Counted from the stretch's first letter, positions 25,474-39,245 are shown. The stretch: 64,000 nt of DNA from DASRIA01 sp963724065 (GCA_963724065.1 CAVRTB010000002.1:310001-374000), one strand, 5' to 3'. Numbers and translations are program-made. Notes: generated by a model not told the origin, from the letters alone.

Positions 25474-26616
25474 TTACTGAATTACAGGAAGCTCTTTGCC
25501 GCCGAAGCCCGGCGCGGCGGCCATCGCCGGCATCTGCACGACCGGCAGCTCGCGCGGCGTGGCGGCGACGATGCCGCGGGCGAGGTGCATGAGCGCCTGC
25601 GCCGCGGGCGCGTCGGGGTCCTCCACCACGAGCGGGAGGCCCTCGTCGGCCTGCACCCGCAGCTCCTCCTGGAGCGGAATCGTGCCGAGCAGCGGCACGT
25701 CGATCTCATCTGCCAGCAACTGGCCGCCGCCCTCACCGAAGATCGTGTGTCGGGTGCCGTCCGGCGTCGTGAAGCCGGACATGTTCTCCACAACGCCGAG
25801 GATCTCGAGGTCGAACTTCGTCGCCATCTCGGCGGCGCGGCGCGCGACGAGCTGCGCGGCGGGTTGCGGCGTCGTGACGAGCAACATCTTGGCCTGGGGA
25901 AGCAGCTGCGCGAGCGTCATGGACACGTCGCCGGTCCCAGGTGGCAGGTCGATCAGCAGGTAGTCGAGGTCGCCCCAGTCGACATCCTCGAGGAACTGCT
26001 GGATCGCCTTGTGGAGCATCGGCCCGCGCCAGACGACCGCGGCGTCCTGCTCCACGAAGAAGCCGATCGACATCACCTTCACCCCGCCGGCCGCCTCGAG
26101 CGGCAGGATCTTGCGCTGCTCGGAGACGCGCGGCTTGCCCTGGACGCCGAGCATCCGCGGGATGCTGTAGCCCCACACGTCCGCATCGAGAGCGCCGGAC
26201 GTGTGTCCCTCGGCCGCGAGCGCGGCCGCGAGGTTCGCCGTCACGGTGGACTTGCCCACCCCGCCCTTGCCGGAGGCGACGCAGACCACGTTGCGCACCT
26301 TGGCGAGCGCTCCTTGCGGAAGCCGGTTGCGACCGAGCTTCTGCTGGAGCTGCTGCTTCTCGTCGGCTGACAGCACGTCGAACGCGACGGAGACGCTGCG
26401 CACGCCGTCGAGCGCCGAGACCCGCTGGGTCACGGCATCCTGGAAGTGGTTGCGGATCGGGCAGCCCGGCGTGGTCAGCGAGACCGTCACCGCGACCGCC
26501 CCGCCGGGGTCGATGTCGATCGAGCGGACCATGTCCAGCTCGACGATCGACCGCCTCAGCTCGGGGTCGATCACCGCCCGCAGCGCTTCTGTTACTTGTT
26601 CTGTGGTCGGCATCAT
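25474..26616 (-). CDS. Mrp/NBP35 family Fe-S cluster carrier ATPase
   Basis: P-loop ATPase that assembles or carries Fe-S clusters. The N-terminal MIP18/DUF59 domain (residues about 1-90, with CPIRNHF) is followed by the deviant Walker A SGKGGVGKSTVTAN near residue 116 and ALDADVWGYSIPRML. I do not see the usual C-terminal CxxC, where MSGFTTPDGTRHTIFG occurs, as in many actinobacterial homologues. Start is the first ATG of MMPTTEQ. Divergent from the ferritin-like gene, with only 49 nt between them. Confidence 0.88.
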   Translation of the reverse strand: MMPTTEQVTEALRAVIDPELRRSIVELDMVRSIDIDPGGAVAVTVSLTTPGCPIRNHFQDAVTQRVSALDGVRSVSVAFDVLSADEKQQLQQKLGRNRLPQGALAKVRNVVCVASGKGGVGKSTVTANLAAALAAEGHTSGALDADVWGYSIPRMLGVQGKPRVSEQRKILPLEAAGGVKVMSIGFFVEQDAAVVWRGPMLHKAIQQFLEDVDWGDLDYLLIDLPPGTGDVSMTLAQLLPQAKMLLVTTPQPAAQLVARRAAEMATKFDLEILGVVENMSGFTTPDGTRHTIFGEGGGQLLADEIDVPLLGTIPLQEELRVQADEGLPLVVEDPDAPAAQALMHLARGIVAATPRELPVVQMPAMAAAPGFGGKELPVIQ

Positions 26617-26665
26617 GGGTAAGAGTGTCGCAGAGCGGTCATCAACTCTAGCGGGAGGTTCTCGA

Positions 26666-27178
26666 GTGGCTTTAGGCACCAGAACAGCAACCGGCGTTTT
26701 CGCCGAGGAGAACAAGGAGAAGCGCGAGCAGCTGGTCGAGCTGCTCAAGAAGGCGTACTGGATGGAGATCGAGACGGTGATGAGCTACATCGCCAACACG
26801 ATCAACCCCGACGGCATCCGCGCGCGCGAGGTCGTCGAGAACCTCGAGCAGGACATCCAGGAGGAGCTCGGGCACGCGCAGCAGTTCGGCGCCCGGATCA
26901 AGGAGCTGTACGGGGTCGTGCCCGGCAGCCTCGACTTCACGGCGGAGCAGAGCTACCTCCAGCCCCCGGCCGAGCAGACCGACATCGTGCACGTGATCCG
27001 CGGGGTGATCGAGGCCGAGAACGGCGCGATCGAGCACTACCAGCAGATCATCGAGTTCTGCGACGGCGTCGACTTCGTCACCCAGGACATGGTGATCGCG
27101 ATCCAGCGCGACGAGCAGGGCCACAAGCGCCTGTTCGAAGGCTTCCTGCGCGAGTACGAAGCCGAGGGCCGCGCGTAG
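26666..27178 (+). CDS. Ferritin-like (bacterioferritin-type) protein
   Basis: A 170-residue four-helix-bundle diiron protein. Probable metal ligands are E36, E67 and H70 (EELGH), a glutamate near 116-118, and E150/H153 (RDEQGH). It starts at GTG 26666, with GGGAGG (26653-26658) 7 nt upstream; the longer frame overlaps mrp antisense. Iron storage or oxidation is the family expectation. The divergent Mrp neighbour fits an iron or Fe-S theme. Confidence 0.82.
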   Translation: MALGTRTATGVFAEENKEKREQLVELLKKAYWMEIETVMSYIANTINPDGIRAREVVENLEQDIQEELGHAQQFGARIKELYGVVPGSLDFTAEQSYLQPPAEQTDIVHVIRGVIEAENGAIEHYQQIIEFCDGVDFVTQDMVIAIQRDEQGHKRLFEGFLREYEAEGRA

Positions 27179-27752
27179 CGGCGGAACTCGTCGCCGCGCG
27201 CACGCGCCTCGCGCTCGCGTCGCCGGTCGAGCTCCCATGCGTGACGGGAATGGTGGTAGCGATTCTCAAAGCCGCCACGTCCTGGCATTCGGCCGGCGGG
27301 CGAGAACCGCCTCGACCGCCGCCGGCGAAGCGCGGTGCACGATCTCGGCCTGGTGGCACGCGCGCGCCAGATCGTCCGCCTCCAGCCGCCAGACGGTCGC
27401 ATCCAGTGGATCAAGGCAGCGCGAGCGCCGCACCGTCACGCCCCCGACGCGCCGCTGCCCCGCCGAGGAGGCCCAGCAGGTGCCCTGCCGCCCGTCCGCT
27501 CAAAATGGCGCGCCCTCCGCATGCCCACACGGCGGCGAGGTATCGAGCCTCGAGGCTAGGCGCCCGGTGCCCGACCCGATAGACGCCCCGATACTCGCGC
27601 AGCAACGCCCCGGAACGAGTGCGGGTTTGTATCTCTGCAACGCTGATGCCAGCGTCGATCAGCTGAGTCCGGGTCACGACCCCGTGCTGCGCGGTGGCGA
27701 TCCGCGCGATCTCCCGCTCCACCGTCCTGTCCCGATGCCGCATAACGACCAT
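27179..27752 (-). pseudogene. Decayed AbiEi-type antitoxin / DUF559 endonuclease-like gene
   Basis: Relic of a gene family abundant in Thermoleophilia: an AbiEi N-terminal winged helix plus a Vsr/DUF559-like nuclease domain. The N-terminus is readable (27752 to 27411: IARIATAQHGVVTRTQLIDA, EYRGVYRVGH). A frame change follows, to ARACHQAEIVHRASPAAVEA and VLARRPNA, then a stop. A third frame holds ENRYHHSRHAWELDRRRERE and ARARGDEFRRY, the end of the nuclease domain. About 60 residues of the nuclease core between VLARRPNA and YHHSRHAWE are missing. It cannot make the full protein. Confidence 0.75.
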
Positions 27753-27800
27753 AAGTCAGGGCGGCGCTGAAACTTCCTGCTGGGTCGGGAAGTCGACACA

Positions 27801-27834
27801 TAAAAGACCGACGGGCCCCGTTTGACGGGGGCCC
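27801..27834 (-). terminator. Intrinsic terminator for the basic protein gene
   Basis: GC-rich hairpin (27813-27821 with 27825-27834, one bulged G) which on the minus strand is followed by TCTTTTA. It lies about 105 nt beyond the stop of the gene at 27940 on the same strand. Confidence 0.75.
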
Positions 27835-27939
27835 GACGGCTGAGGGAGGAGAGGTTGCTTTGTTGCTTTCTGCCGGCGTGACCCATTGGGTCATATGTGG
27901 CCGACAGAAACTGGGTCGGCTGCTAGGCAGCCGAAAGTC

Positions 27940-28662
27940 TTAAACGAACTGCTGCACGCGGTCCCTTGCCTGCTTGGTCTGCTGCTGCAGCTCCTTCTGC
28001 ACGCGGTCAACCTGCGGCTTGACCGTCTTCTCCAGCTCGGTGCGGAGTCGATCCGCACGGGCCTGGGCGTGCTTGCCGTTCTGCTTGAACGAGCGCTCCG
28101 CGCCGTTGCGGCGCAGGCGCAGGAACCGCGCTGCCTCGTTGCGGCGCTTGCGCACCACGCGCGCGGTCGTGTTGCGGCGCTTGCGCAGCTCGCGCACGAC
28201 GCGGTTGCGGGCGACGGTGCCGCGGCGCTCGTAGCGGCGGACGTCCCGGCGGACGCGAGTCAGCTCGCGCTCGGCGCTCGGGCGGCTGGTCCACGGCTGG
28301 ATCGCACCGACAACCCGGTCGCGCACCTCGAGGGCGACGCCGACGGGCACCAGGACTGCGCTCTCCGCCACGCCCGTGACCTGCGTGACGATGCTCTCCG
28401 CCTGCTTCTTCTCGGCGGACGCGCGCTGGGACGCCGCTGCGACCACCGTGCGCTGGGCCGCGGTCGTGCGGCGGCGCGCGGTCTGTCGCCTGCGGGTCGC
28501 CTGGCCGCGCTTCGCGGCGGCGCTGCGCTGGCTGCGCTCCGCGGCGGTGTTGCCGGTCTGTCGGCTGCGCGCAGTGGTGGTCCTGCGCTTGGTCGGCGCG
28601 CTGCGCTTCGAGGTGGTGCTGCGCGAGGATCGCGAAGCGGAATTGTTGTTCGTGGTTGCCAT
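27940..28662 (-). CDS. Histone-like, Arg/Lys/Ser/Thr-rich basic protein
   Basis: A 240-residue highly basic protein. Residues 1-75 are low-complexity Ser/Thr/Arg/Lys (for example TTSKRSAPTKRRTTTARSRQ), reminiscent of histone H1-like tails in actinobacteria. Residues 80-120 are less charged (SIVTQVTGVAESAVLVPVGV). The rest is helical and Arg-rich (RNRVVRELRKRRNTTARVVR), ending in a coiled-coil-like KPQVDRVQKELQQQTKQA. It probably binds nucleic acid or polyanions; a phasin-like role is an alternative. A terminator follows. Confidence 0.7.
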   Translation of the reverse strand: MATTNNNSASRSSRSTTSKRSAPTKRRTTTARSRQTGNTAAERSQRSAAAKRGQATRRRQTARRRTTAAQRTVVAAASQRASAEKKQAESIVTQVTGVAESAVLVPVGVALEVRDRVVGAIQPWTSRPSAERELTRVRRDVRRYERRGTVARNRVVRELRKRRNTTARVVRKRRNEAARFLRLRRNGAERSFKQNGKHAQARADRLRTELEKTVKPQVDRVQKELQQQTKQARDRVQQFV

Positions 28663-28687
28663 TCGGGTTGCGCCTCCTAGGAGCCTA

Positions 28688-28715
28688 GGGTAACAAGCTT
28701 ACATCTAAGTTACCC
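28688..28715. promoter_or_regulatory. Inverted repeat in the divergent promoter region
   Basis: GGGTAAC (28688-28694) and GTTACCC (28709-28715) form perfect 7-base arms 14 nt apart, about 25 nt upstream of the basic-protein start and in a locally AT-richer stretch. Could be an operator or a short transcript hairpin. The regulator is unknown. The rest of 28663-28864 holds no gene I can support. Confidence 0.4.
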
Positions 28716-28864
28716 AGAATCTAACATATCGAACACATGTTTGTCTGAGGCACCCGGTTTGTTACAGATAGCAGGCTCTTTATTTGAGGGTCCCGCAGCG
28801 GATACCGCTCTAACAAGCCAAAACAGCCCATTGCCGGAAACTCCGGCGTCTATCATCGATCGGC

Positions 28865-29641
28865 ATGCCCGAGGGAGACACGATCCTGTCGATCGCCGGC
28901 CGATTGCGCCCGATCCTGGTCGGTGAGCTCTTGGAGAAGATAGAGACGCCGCAGCGCCGGCACGCTCTCGATCGCTGGCCGGAGAAGCTCGCCGGGGCCC
29001 GGATCCGCTCGATCGACACGCACGGCAAGCACCTCTTCCTGCGCTGGGACAACAGCCTCACGATCCACTCGCACCTGCGCATGTCGGGACGGTGGCGGAT
29101 CTTCGAGCGCGGCTTCGACCAGGGCAGGCGAGCGCGAGCCGCGTGGCTGGTGCTCCAAACCGCCACCCATGCGGTCGTCCAGTTCCGCGGGCCGATCCTC
29201 GAGCTGATCCGGGACAGCCGGCTCGGCTACGACCCCTACCTGCGCCGCCTCGGCCCGGACATCCTCGCCGCCGAGCTCGACTGGCCGGCGATCCTCACGC
29301 GCCTGCGCTCCGACGATCCGACGCGCCCGGTCGCGGACGCCCTGCTCGACCAGCGGACCCTCGCCGGGATCGGGAACCTCTGGAAGAACGAGAGCCTCTA
29401 CGACTGCCGCATCGATCCCTGGCGGCGGTTGTCCGAGGTGAGCGACGAGGACCTCGAGCGGGTGGTCCGCACCGCGCGCGACATGATGCGCCGCGAGGTG
29501 CGCCACGGCGGGCGGCTCTCGGGTGGCGAGGTCTTCGAGCAGGGCGGAAAGGGATGCAAGCGCTGCGGCGCGCGCATCCTCGTGAAAGGCCAGTGGGACG
29601 AGAACCGCATGACCTACTGGTGCCCCGCCTGCCAGACCTAG
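28865..29641 (+). CDS. Fpg/Nei family DNA glycosylase (endonuclease VIII-like)
   Basis: Base-excision repair glycosylase/AP lyase of 258 residues. The N-terminus MPEGDTI gives the catalytic Pro1-Glu2, with the Nei-type context. The helix-two-turn-helix region reads LLDQRTLAGIGNLWKNE, and the C-terminal zinc finger is CKRCGARILVKG...CPAC. The ATG at 28865 exposes Pro2 after Met removal, which fixes the start. The lhr gene follows in the same direction after 21 nt, so they may be co-transcribed repair genes. Confidence 0.9.
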   Translation: MPEGDTILSIAGRLRPILVGELLEKIETPQRRHALDRWPEKLAGARIRSIDTHGKHLFLRWDNSLTIHSHLRMSGRWRIFERGFDQGRRARAAWLVLQTATHAVVQFRGPILELIRDSRLGYDPYLRRLGPDILAAELDWPAILTRLRSDDPTRPVADALLDQRTLAGIGNLWKNESLYDCRIDPWRRLSEVSDEDLERVVRTARDMMRREVRHGGRLSGGEVFEQGGKGCKRCGARILVKGQWDENRMTYWCPACQT

Positions 29642-29662
29642 ATTGCCCGCTACGCTAGCTCG

Positions 29663-34180
<4,518 letters not shown>

Positions 34181-34200
34181 GCGACGCCGCCGTCGATTTA

Positions 34201-34215
34201 CCCCCTATATGGGGG
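34201..34215. terminator. Short C5/G5 hairpin between convergent genes
   Basis: CCCCC-TATAT-GGGGG between lhr and the convergent IMPase gene. Five perfect pairs and a five-base loop, no T-run. Possible bidirectional terminator; weak. Confidence 0.35.
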
Positions 34216-34257
34216 TCAAGTGACCGAAGCGCCCGCTAGCGCCGCCGGGCCGGCGAC

Positions 34258-35112
34258 TCAGTCCTCCAGCGGCCTTCCCGCAGTGAGCGCGCGCACGAGC
34301 GTCTCGAGATGCTCGGGCGAGCGCGCCGCCACCAGCCGGTAGCGCGCGTCGAGGTCGAGCGGCGCGTCGATCCCGCCGTGGCGCAAGAAGTCGACGAACG
34401 CGCCCGCCTCGCGCGCGATCAGCTGGGCCGCGGCGGCGTCGACCGAGCGGCAGACGTCGGTCGTCACCATCCCGTCGAACCGGCCGGCCGCCACGTAGCA
34501 GAGCGTCACGGCGATCGTGCCCACGACCCGCACGCGGAACACCTCCCCGGCGAGCGCCGCGGCGACCGGAGCGATCCACTCGGGACGGGCGGACTCGAAG
34601 CCGACGACCTCGAGCTTCTCGCCGCCGAGCTCGGTGTCCAGCGTCTCCCCGTTGAGCGTGGCGCCCGCGTCCCGCCGCGCGGCGAACTCCTCGCCGGTGC
34701 CGAAGTCGTGGACGTATCCGAACTCGACGTCCTCCATCGTCTCGCCGGAGGCGACTGCGATGCTGAGCGCGTAGGTGGGGATCAAGCGCTTCGCGTTCAG
34801 TGACCCGTCGATCGGGTCGATCACCACGCGCACCCCGCTGGAGCCGTCGCCGTAGGTGACCGTGCCGCGCTCCTCGGAGATCGCCGTGAAGTCATACCCT
34901 TGCGCGTGGAGCGCCTCGAGCTCCACGAACACGACCTCCTCGGCTCCGCTGTCGATCACGAGCGTACGGTCGCCCCCTGCCCCCCGGGTCGTGCCGATCT
35001 CACGATCGACCGTCGCCGGATGGGCGCCGAACACACCGCGCAGACCCTCCGTGGCACGTCGGCAGAGTCCGATCCAGTCCGCACCGAGCGCTTTTTCCTT
35101 GTCCTGCGACAC
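34258..35112 (-). CDS. Inositol monophosphatase family protein
   Basis: Mg-dependent phosphatase of the IMPase/FBPase family, 284 residues. The metal-binding signature VVIDPIDGSLNAKRLIP lies near residue 103, with VFVELEALHAQG and ISEERGT ahead of it. Substrate could be inositol phosphate, fructose bisphosphate, histidinol phosphate or PAP; the sequence does not decide. The start is 46 nt from the divergent helicase gene, so promoters overlap. Confidence 0.87.
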   Translation of the reverse strand: MSQDKEKALGADWIGLCRRATEGLRGVFGAHPATVDREIGTTRGAGGDRTLVIDSGAEEVVFVELEALHAQGYDFTAISEERGTVTYGDGSSGVRVVIDPIDGSLNAKRLIPTYALSIAVASGETMEDVEFGYVHDFGTGEEFAARRDAGATLNGETLDTELGGEKLEVVGFESARPEWIAPVAAALAGEVFRVRVVGTIAVTLCYVAAGRFDGMVTTDVCRSVDAAAAQLIAREAGAFVDFLRHGGIDAPLDLDARYRLVAARSPEHLETLVRALTAGRPLED

Positions 35113-35158
35113 GGCGCCGCACTATAGACCCGGCTTGGCGCGGGGCTACCATCCACCA

Positions 35159-38100
35159 ATGCCCGAACGGTTGCTCGAAGGCCTCAACGCCGCACAGCGC
35201 GAGGCGGTCACCCACCCGGGCGGCGCACTCCTCGTGCTCGCCGGCGCCGGGTCGGGCAAGACCCGCGTGATCACGCGCCGGATCGCCTGGCTGGCGGCAA
35301 ACGGCGTACCACCGGAGCACGTCCTCGCGCTCACGTTCTCGGCGAAGGCCGCCGAGGAGATGCGCTCGCGCGCGGAGGAGCTGCTCGAGGACCCCTATGA
35401 GGAGCTGGCCTGCACGACCTTCCACGCGTTCTGCGTGCGGCTGCTCCAGGAGGAGGCGCTCGAGGCCGGCTTCGACCCGTTCTTCCACGTCGCCACCCCT
35501 GCGGACCGGCTCGCCCTGATGATGGAGCAGATCGACGCCCTCGACGTGAGGCACCACGACATGCGCGGGAATCCGGCGCCCTTCCTCGCGAAGGTGATCG
35601 AGCGGATCGACCGCCTCAAGGACGAGATGGTGCCCTCCGACGAGTACCTCGCCTGGGCCGAGTCGCTCGCCGCGAGCGACTCCGAGTCCGAGCGCGACGC
35701 GAGCCCGCGCGAGGCGGAGTTCGCCCGGTTGTACGCGGCCCACGACCGGCTCCTCGACGAGTCGGGGGCGATGGACTTCGGCGAGATGATCGTGCGGGCG
35801 ATCCGGCTGCTCGGCGAGCGCCCCGCCGTGCGCCGCCGCGTGTCGGAGCGCTACCGCGCGGTGCTCGTGGACGAGTACCAGGACACCAACTACGCCCAGC
35901 AGGAGCTGCTGAAGCTGCTTGTCGCCGAGCACGGCAACGTGGTCGTGGTCGGCGACGACGACCAGTCGATCTACCGCTTCCGGGGAGCGTCGCGCAAGAA
36001 CATCCTGGAGTTCCCCGACATCTTCCCGGGCGCGGCGACGATCCGCCTGGAGTCGAACTACCGCTCCAACCAGAAGATCCTGGCGGCCGCGCACGCGGTC
36101 GTCGAGCCCAACGAGCACCGCCTGCCCAAGAAGCTGCGGGCGGCGCGCAACCGCACGGCCTTCGGCCTCGACCCGGTTTCCTTCTGGCGGTGCGAGAACG
36201 AGCGCGCGCAGGCACAGGCCGTCTCGGGAGAGATCGAGCGGTTGATCGCCGACGGCGTCGACCCGGCGCAGACGGCGGTGCTCGTGCGATCGGTCCGCAA
36301 CGAGGGCCAGCTGATGGCGACCGCGCTCGAGGAGCGGGGGATTCCCTACCGCCTCGTCGGCGGCGCGGGCTTCTTCGAGCGCTCCGAGGTGCGCGACCTG
36401 CTCGCGTGGCTGCGGCTGCTCGCCGACCCGCAGGACTCGCGCGCGGTCGTGCGCGCACTGATGCGGCCGCCGGTCGAGCTCGGCCCGGTCGACCTCGCCC
36501 GCTGCACGACGATCGCGCGCCGGCGCAAGACCGACATGATCTCGGCGCTGCGCGCCGCGCTCCAGTCGCCCGACGTCCCCCCGGAGGCGCGGGGCCGGAT
36601 CGAGAACTTCCTGAAGCTGCACCGCAGCGCTTGCCGCGCGTTCGACGAGATGCGGCCCGACCTGTTCGTGCACCGGCTGATCGAGCGCATCGGGATGCGC
36701 AAGCAGCACCTCTTCAACACCAGCACGGAGTCCCTCGAGCGGCTCGTCAACATCGCGAAGTTCGCCGACCTCGCCGCCGCCTGGGTGCGCCCCCGCCCCG
36801 GCCGCACCTCGCGCGACTTCGCCGAGTACGTGAGCGCGGTGTCCGCGGCCGGGCTGCGCGAGGACGACGCGGTCGTGCACGGCCACCCGAGCGCGGTGCA
36901 GGTCATGACCATGCACGGCGCCAAGGGCCTCGAGTTCGACTGCGTGTACGTGCTCGGCGTCCAGCAGGGGCGGATGCCCGGCCGCCGCCGCACCGCTGAG
37001 CTCGTCCCCGACACCCTCCTCAAGGAAGACCTGCCGGAGACGAGCGCCGAGGCGCACGTCGCGGAGATGCGGCGCCTGCTGTACGTCGCGATGACGCGCG
37101 CGCGCAAGCGGCTCGTGCTCTCGTGGCCGCGGATGAGCGGGGCCGGCGACCAGACCGAGCAGAAGCCTTCCGCCTTCTACGAGGAGGCGCGCGCCGCGAT
37201 CGGCGCCGAGGAGGAGGAGCTCGGCGAAGAGCTGCTCGGGATCCACGAGGACCTCTACGCGGCGTTCCGCATGCTGCGCGACGACGTAATGGGCGGTGTC
37301 CAGCAGGTGGGCGCGCGAATGGGCGAGATGCGCCTCGACGCGCACCTCGACGCAGCGACCGCGATCGCGCGCTACATGGAGCTGCTCAAACTCGCGTCGC
37401 TGATCGAGCGTCACCCCCGGCCGGAGGAGCTGCCCGCCGCGATCGCGGAGATCAACTCGCTCATGACGCAGACCGCGAGCCCCGAGCAGCGCCAGCTCTA
37501 CGAGGACTCCAACCTCGACGAGCTCCTGCTCGAGACCGAGCGCGAGAACCTGCGGCGGCGGCGGATCGTGGGCGAGCACTCCGACATCTCGCTGGAGGCA
37601 TACCTGCCGATCCGCGGCGGCGGCCTGATGCTCTCGGCGACCGACATCGACGTCTACCGGACCTGCCCGCTGCGCTACAAGTTCGCCCGGGTCTACAACA
37701 TCCCGAAGGAGCAGACCCTCCAGCAGCGCTTCGGGATCCTCATGCACCAGGTGCTCGAGCGCTACCACACGCAGCTCACCAACGAAGAGATAACCGCCGG
37801 CGTCGAGACGCTGCGCGAGCCCACGCCCGACAAGCTGATGATGCTCTTCGAGACCGGCTGGCGGCGGTCCGGCTTCAGCGACTCGAACGAGGAGCGCCAG
37901 CTCCACGAGAAGGCCGTCACGGCCCTCGAGCGCTACCACGAGCGCTTCGCCGGCGAACACGGGTCGCCCGTGTGGTTCGAGCGCAGCTTCTCGTTTCGCA
38001 TCGGCCCGCACATGCTGCGCGGGCGAGTCGACCGCGTGGACCGTCACCCGGACGGCTCCTACGAGCTGATCGACTACAAGACCGGCCGCGCGCGCACCCA

Positions 38101-38371
38101 GTCGCAGCTGAAGGACGATGTCCAGCTATCGCTCTACCAGATCGGCGCGCGCGAGTCGTGGAAGCTCGAGTCGTCGAAGCAGAGCTACTACTACCTGCTG
38201 GACGACGAGCGGGTCCCGCTCTCGCCCACCCAGGAGGACGTGATCCGCATCACCGACACCGCGACCGAGGTGGCGACCGGCATCCTCAACCAGGAGTTCG
38301 AGGCCAAGCCGTCGTTCAGCGCCTGCTCGATCTGCGATTTCCAGCTGATCTGCCCCGCCGCAGAGCGCTAA
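35159..38371 (+). CDS. UvrD/PcrA-like helicase with C-terminal Fe-S PD-(D/E)xK nuclease domain
   Basis: A 1070-residue superfamily 1 helicase. Walker A LAGAGSGKTRVITRRIAWL lies near residue 25, then LTFSAKAAEEM, VDEYQDTNYAQQELL, VGDDDQSIYRFRGAS and the late motif MTMHGAKGLEFDCVYVLG. The C-terminal 240 residues are RecB-like nuclease: LIDYKTGRARTQSQ near 971 with QLSLYQIGARE. A cysteine in YRTCPLRYKF (about 833) and CSICDFQLICP (about 1055) form the AddB-type Fe-S staple. Likely role: double-strand break processing. The ATG at 35159 is chosen over a longer antisense-overlapping frame. Confidence 0.9.
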   Translation: MPERLLEGLNAAQREAVTHPGGALLVLAGAGSGKTRVITRRIAWLAANGVPPEHVLALTFSAKAAEEMRSRAEELLEDPYEELACTTFHAFCVRLLQEEALEAGFDPFFHVATPADRLALMMEQIDALDVRHHDMRGNPAPFLAKVIERIDRLKDEMVPSDEYLAWAESLAASDSESERDASPREAEFARLYAAHDRLLDESGAMDFGEMIVRAIRLLGERPAVRRRVSERYRAVLVDEYQDTNYAQQELLKLLVAEHGNVVVVGDDDQSIYRFRGASRKNILEFPDIFPGAATIRLESNYRSNQKILAAAHAVVEPNEHRLPKKLRAARNRTAFGLDPVSFWRCENERAQAQAVSGEIERLIADGVDPAQTAVLVRSVRNEGQLMATALEERGIPYRLVGGAGFFERSEVRDLLAWLRLLADPQDSRAVVRALMRPPVELGPVDLARCTTIARRRKTDMISALRAALQSPDVPPEARGRIENFLKLHRSACRAFDEMRPDLFVHRLIERIGMRKQHLFNTSTESLERLVNIAKFADLAAAWVRPRPGRTSRDFAEYVSAVSAAGLREDDAVVHGHPSAVQVMTMHGAKGLEFDCVYVLGVQQGRMPGRRRTAELVPDTLLKEDLPETSAEAHVAEMRRLLYVAMTRARKRLVLSWPRMSGAGDQTEQKPSAFYEEARAAIGAEEEELGEELLGIHEDLYAAFRMLRDDVMGGVQQVGARMGEMRLDAHLDAATAIARYMELLKLASLIERHPRPEELPAAIAEINSLMTQTASPEQRQLYEDSNLDELLLETERENLRRRRIVGEHSDISLEAYLPIRGGGLMLSATDIDVYRTCPLRYKFARVYNIPKEQTLQQRFGILMHQVLERYHTQLTNEEITAGVETLREPTPDKLMMLFETGWRRSGFSDSNEERQLHEKAVTALERYHERFAGEHGSPVWFERSFSFRIGPHMLRGRVDRVDRHPDGSYELIDYKTGRARTQSQLKDDVQLSLYQIGARESWKLESSKQSYYYLLDDERVPLSPTQEDVIRITDTATEVATGILNQEFEAKPSFSACSICDFQLICPAAER

Positions 38372-38381
38372 GGCAAACTGC

Positions 38382-39245
38382 CTACTTCTCGTCGCCCTGC
38401 TCCTTCAGAAAGCGCTCGAACTCCCTGGCGATCGAGTCGCCCGAGGGCAGATCGCGGAACGTTGTGTCGTCGTCATCGACCTGCTGCTCGAGGCGCTCGA
38501 CGAGCATCCGCACCTCGGGCTCGCTCGCGACCGCCTCGTCGAGCCGGCGCTCATAGTCCACCGCGGCCTCCTCGAGGTCGGTCACGTCGATCGGCACCTC
38601 GATCAGGTCCTCGAGGCGCGCGAGCAACGCAAGGGTCGCCTTCGGGCTCGGCACCGTCGCAACGTAGTGCGGCACCGGGGCCCACAGGCTGGCGGCCAGC
38701 AGCCCCGCCTTCGTGCACGCGTCCTGGACGACGCCGACGATGCCGGTCGGGCCCTCGTAGCGGGTCTCCGTGAAGCCGAGTCGCTCCGCGAGCGCCGCGT
38801 CCGCCGCGATCCCCGTGATCTGCACGGGTCGCGTGTGCGGCACGTCCGCGAGCAACGCCCCGAGTGAGACCACCATCTCGCAGCCCAGCTCCTGGGCCGC
38901 TGCGACGACTGTCTCGGAGAACGTCCGCCAGCGCAGGTTCGGCTCCGCCCCTGTCAGGAAGACGACGTCGCGATCGCCATCGTGCGGGCGCGCGCTCGAG
39001 AACTCGAGCTCCGGCCATTCGATCACGCGGGTGATCCCCTCGGCGAGCTTCACGGTCGGCCGCGTCACCTGGAAGTCGTAGAAGTCCTCGGGGTCGATCG
39101 AGCCGATGCGCTCCGCGCCCCAGCGCGAGGCGACGAACGACAGGGCCGTGGTGGCCGACTCCGCGGCGTCGTTCCAGCCCTTGAACGAACAGACCAGCGC
39201 CGGCCTTCGCAGGTCCGGGCGGGTGTCCCAGCGCATCACCTCCAT
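38382..39245 (-). CDS. PAC2 family protein
   Basis: A 287-residue protein of the PAC2 (proteasome assembly chaperone 2-like) family. Typical segments are ALVCSFKGWNDAAESATTAL near residue 17, LTGAEPNLRWRTFSETVV, and GPTGIVGVVQDACTKAGLL with HYVATVPSPKATLALL. The C-terminal 70 residues are acidic and probably helical. Actinobacterial members are associated by family with the bacterial proteasome. It converges on the helicase gene with a 10-nt gap. Confidence 0.85.
   Translation of the reverse strand: MEVMRWDTRPDLRRPALVCSFKGWNDAAESATTALSFVASRWGAERIGSIDPEDFYDFQVTRPTVKLAEGITRVIEWPELEFSSARPHDGDRDVVFLTGAEPNLRWRTFSETVVAAAQELGCEMVVSLGALLADVPHTRPVQITGIAADAALAERLGFTETRYEGPTGIVGVVQDACTKAGLLAASLWAPVPHYVATVPSPKATLALLARLEDLIEVPIDVTDLEEAAVDYERRLDEAVASEPEVRMLVERLEQQVDDDDTTFRDLPSGDSIAREFERFLKEQGDEK

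Noticed and set aside
35000..38047. 1015-codon open frame on the minus strand
   Set aside because: Antisense to the helicase-nuclease gene, whose motifs are all intact; typical GC-rich shadow.
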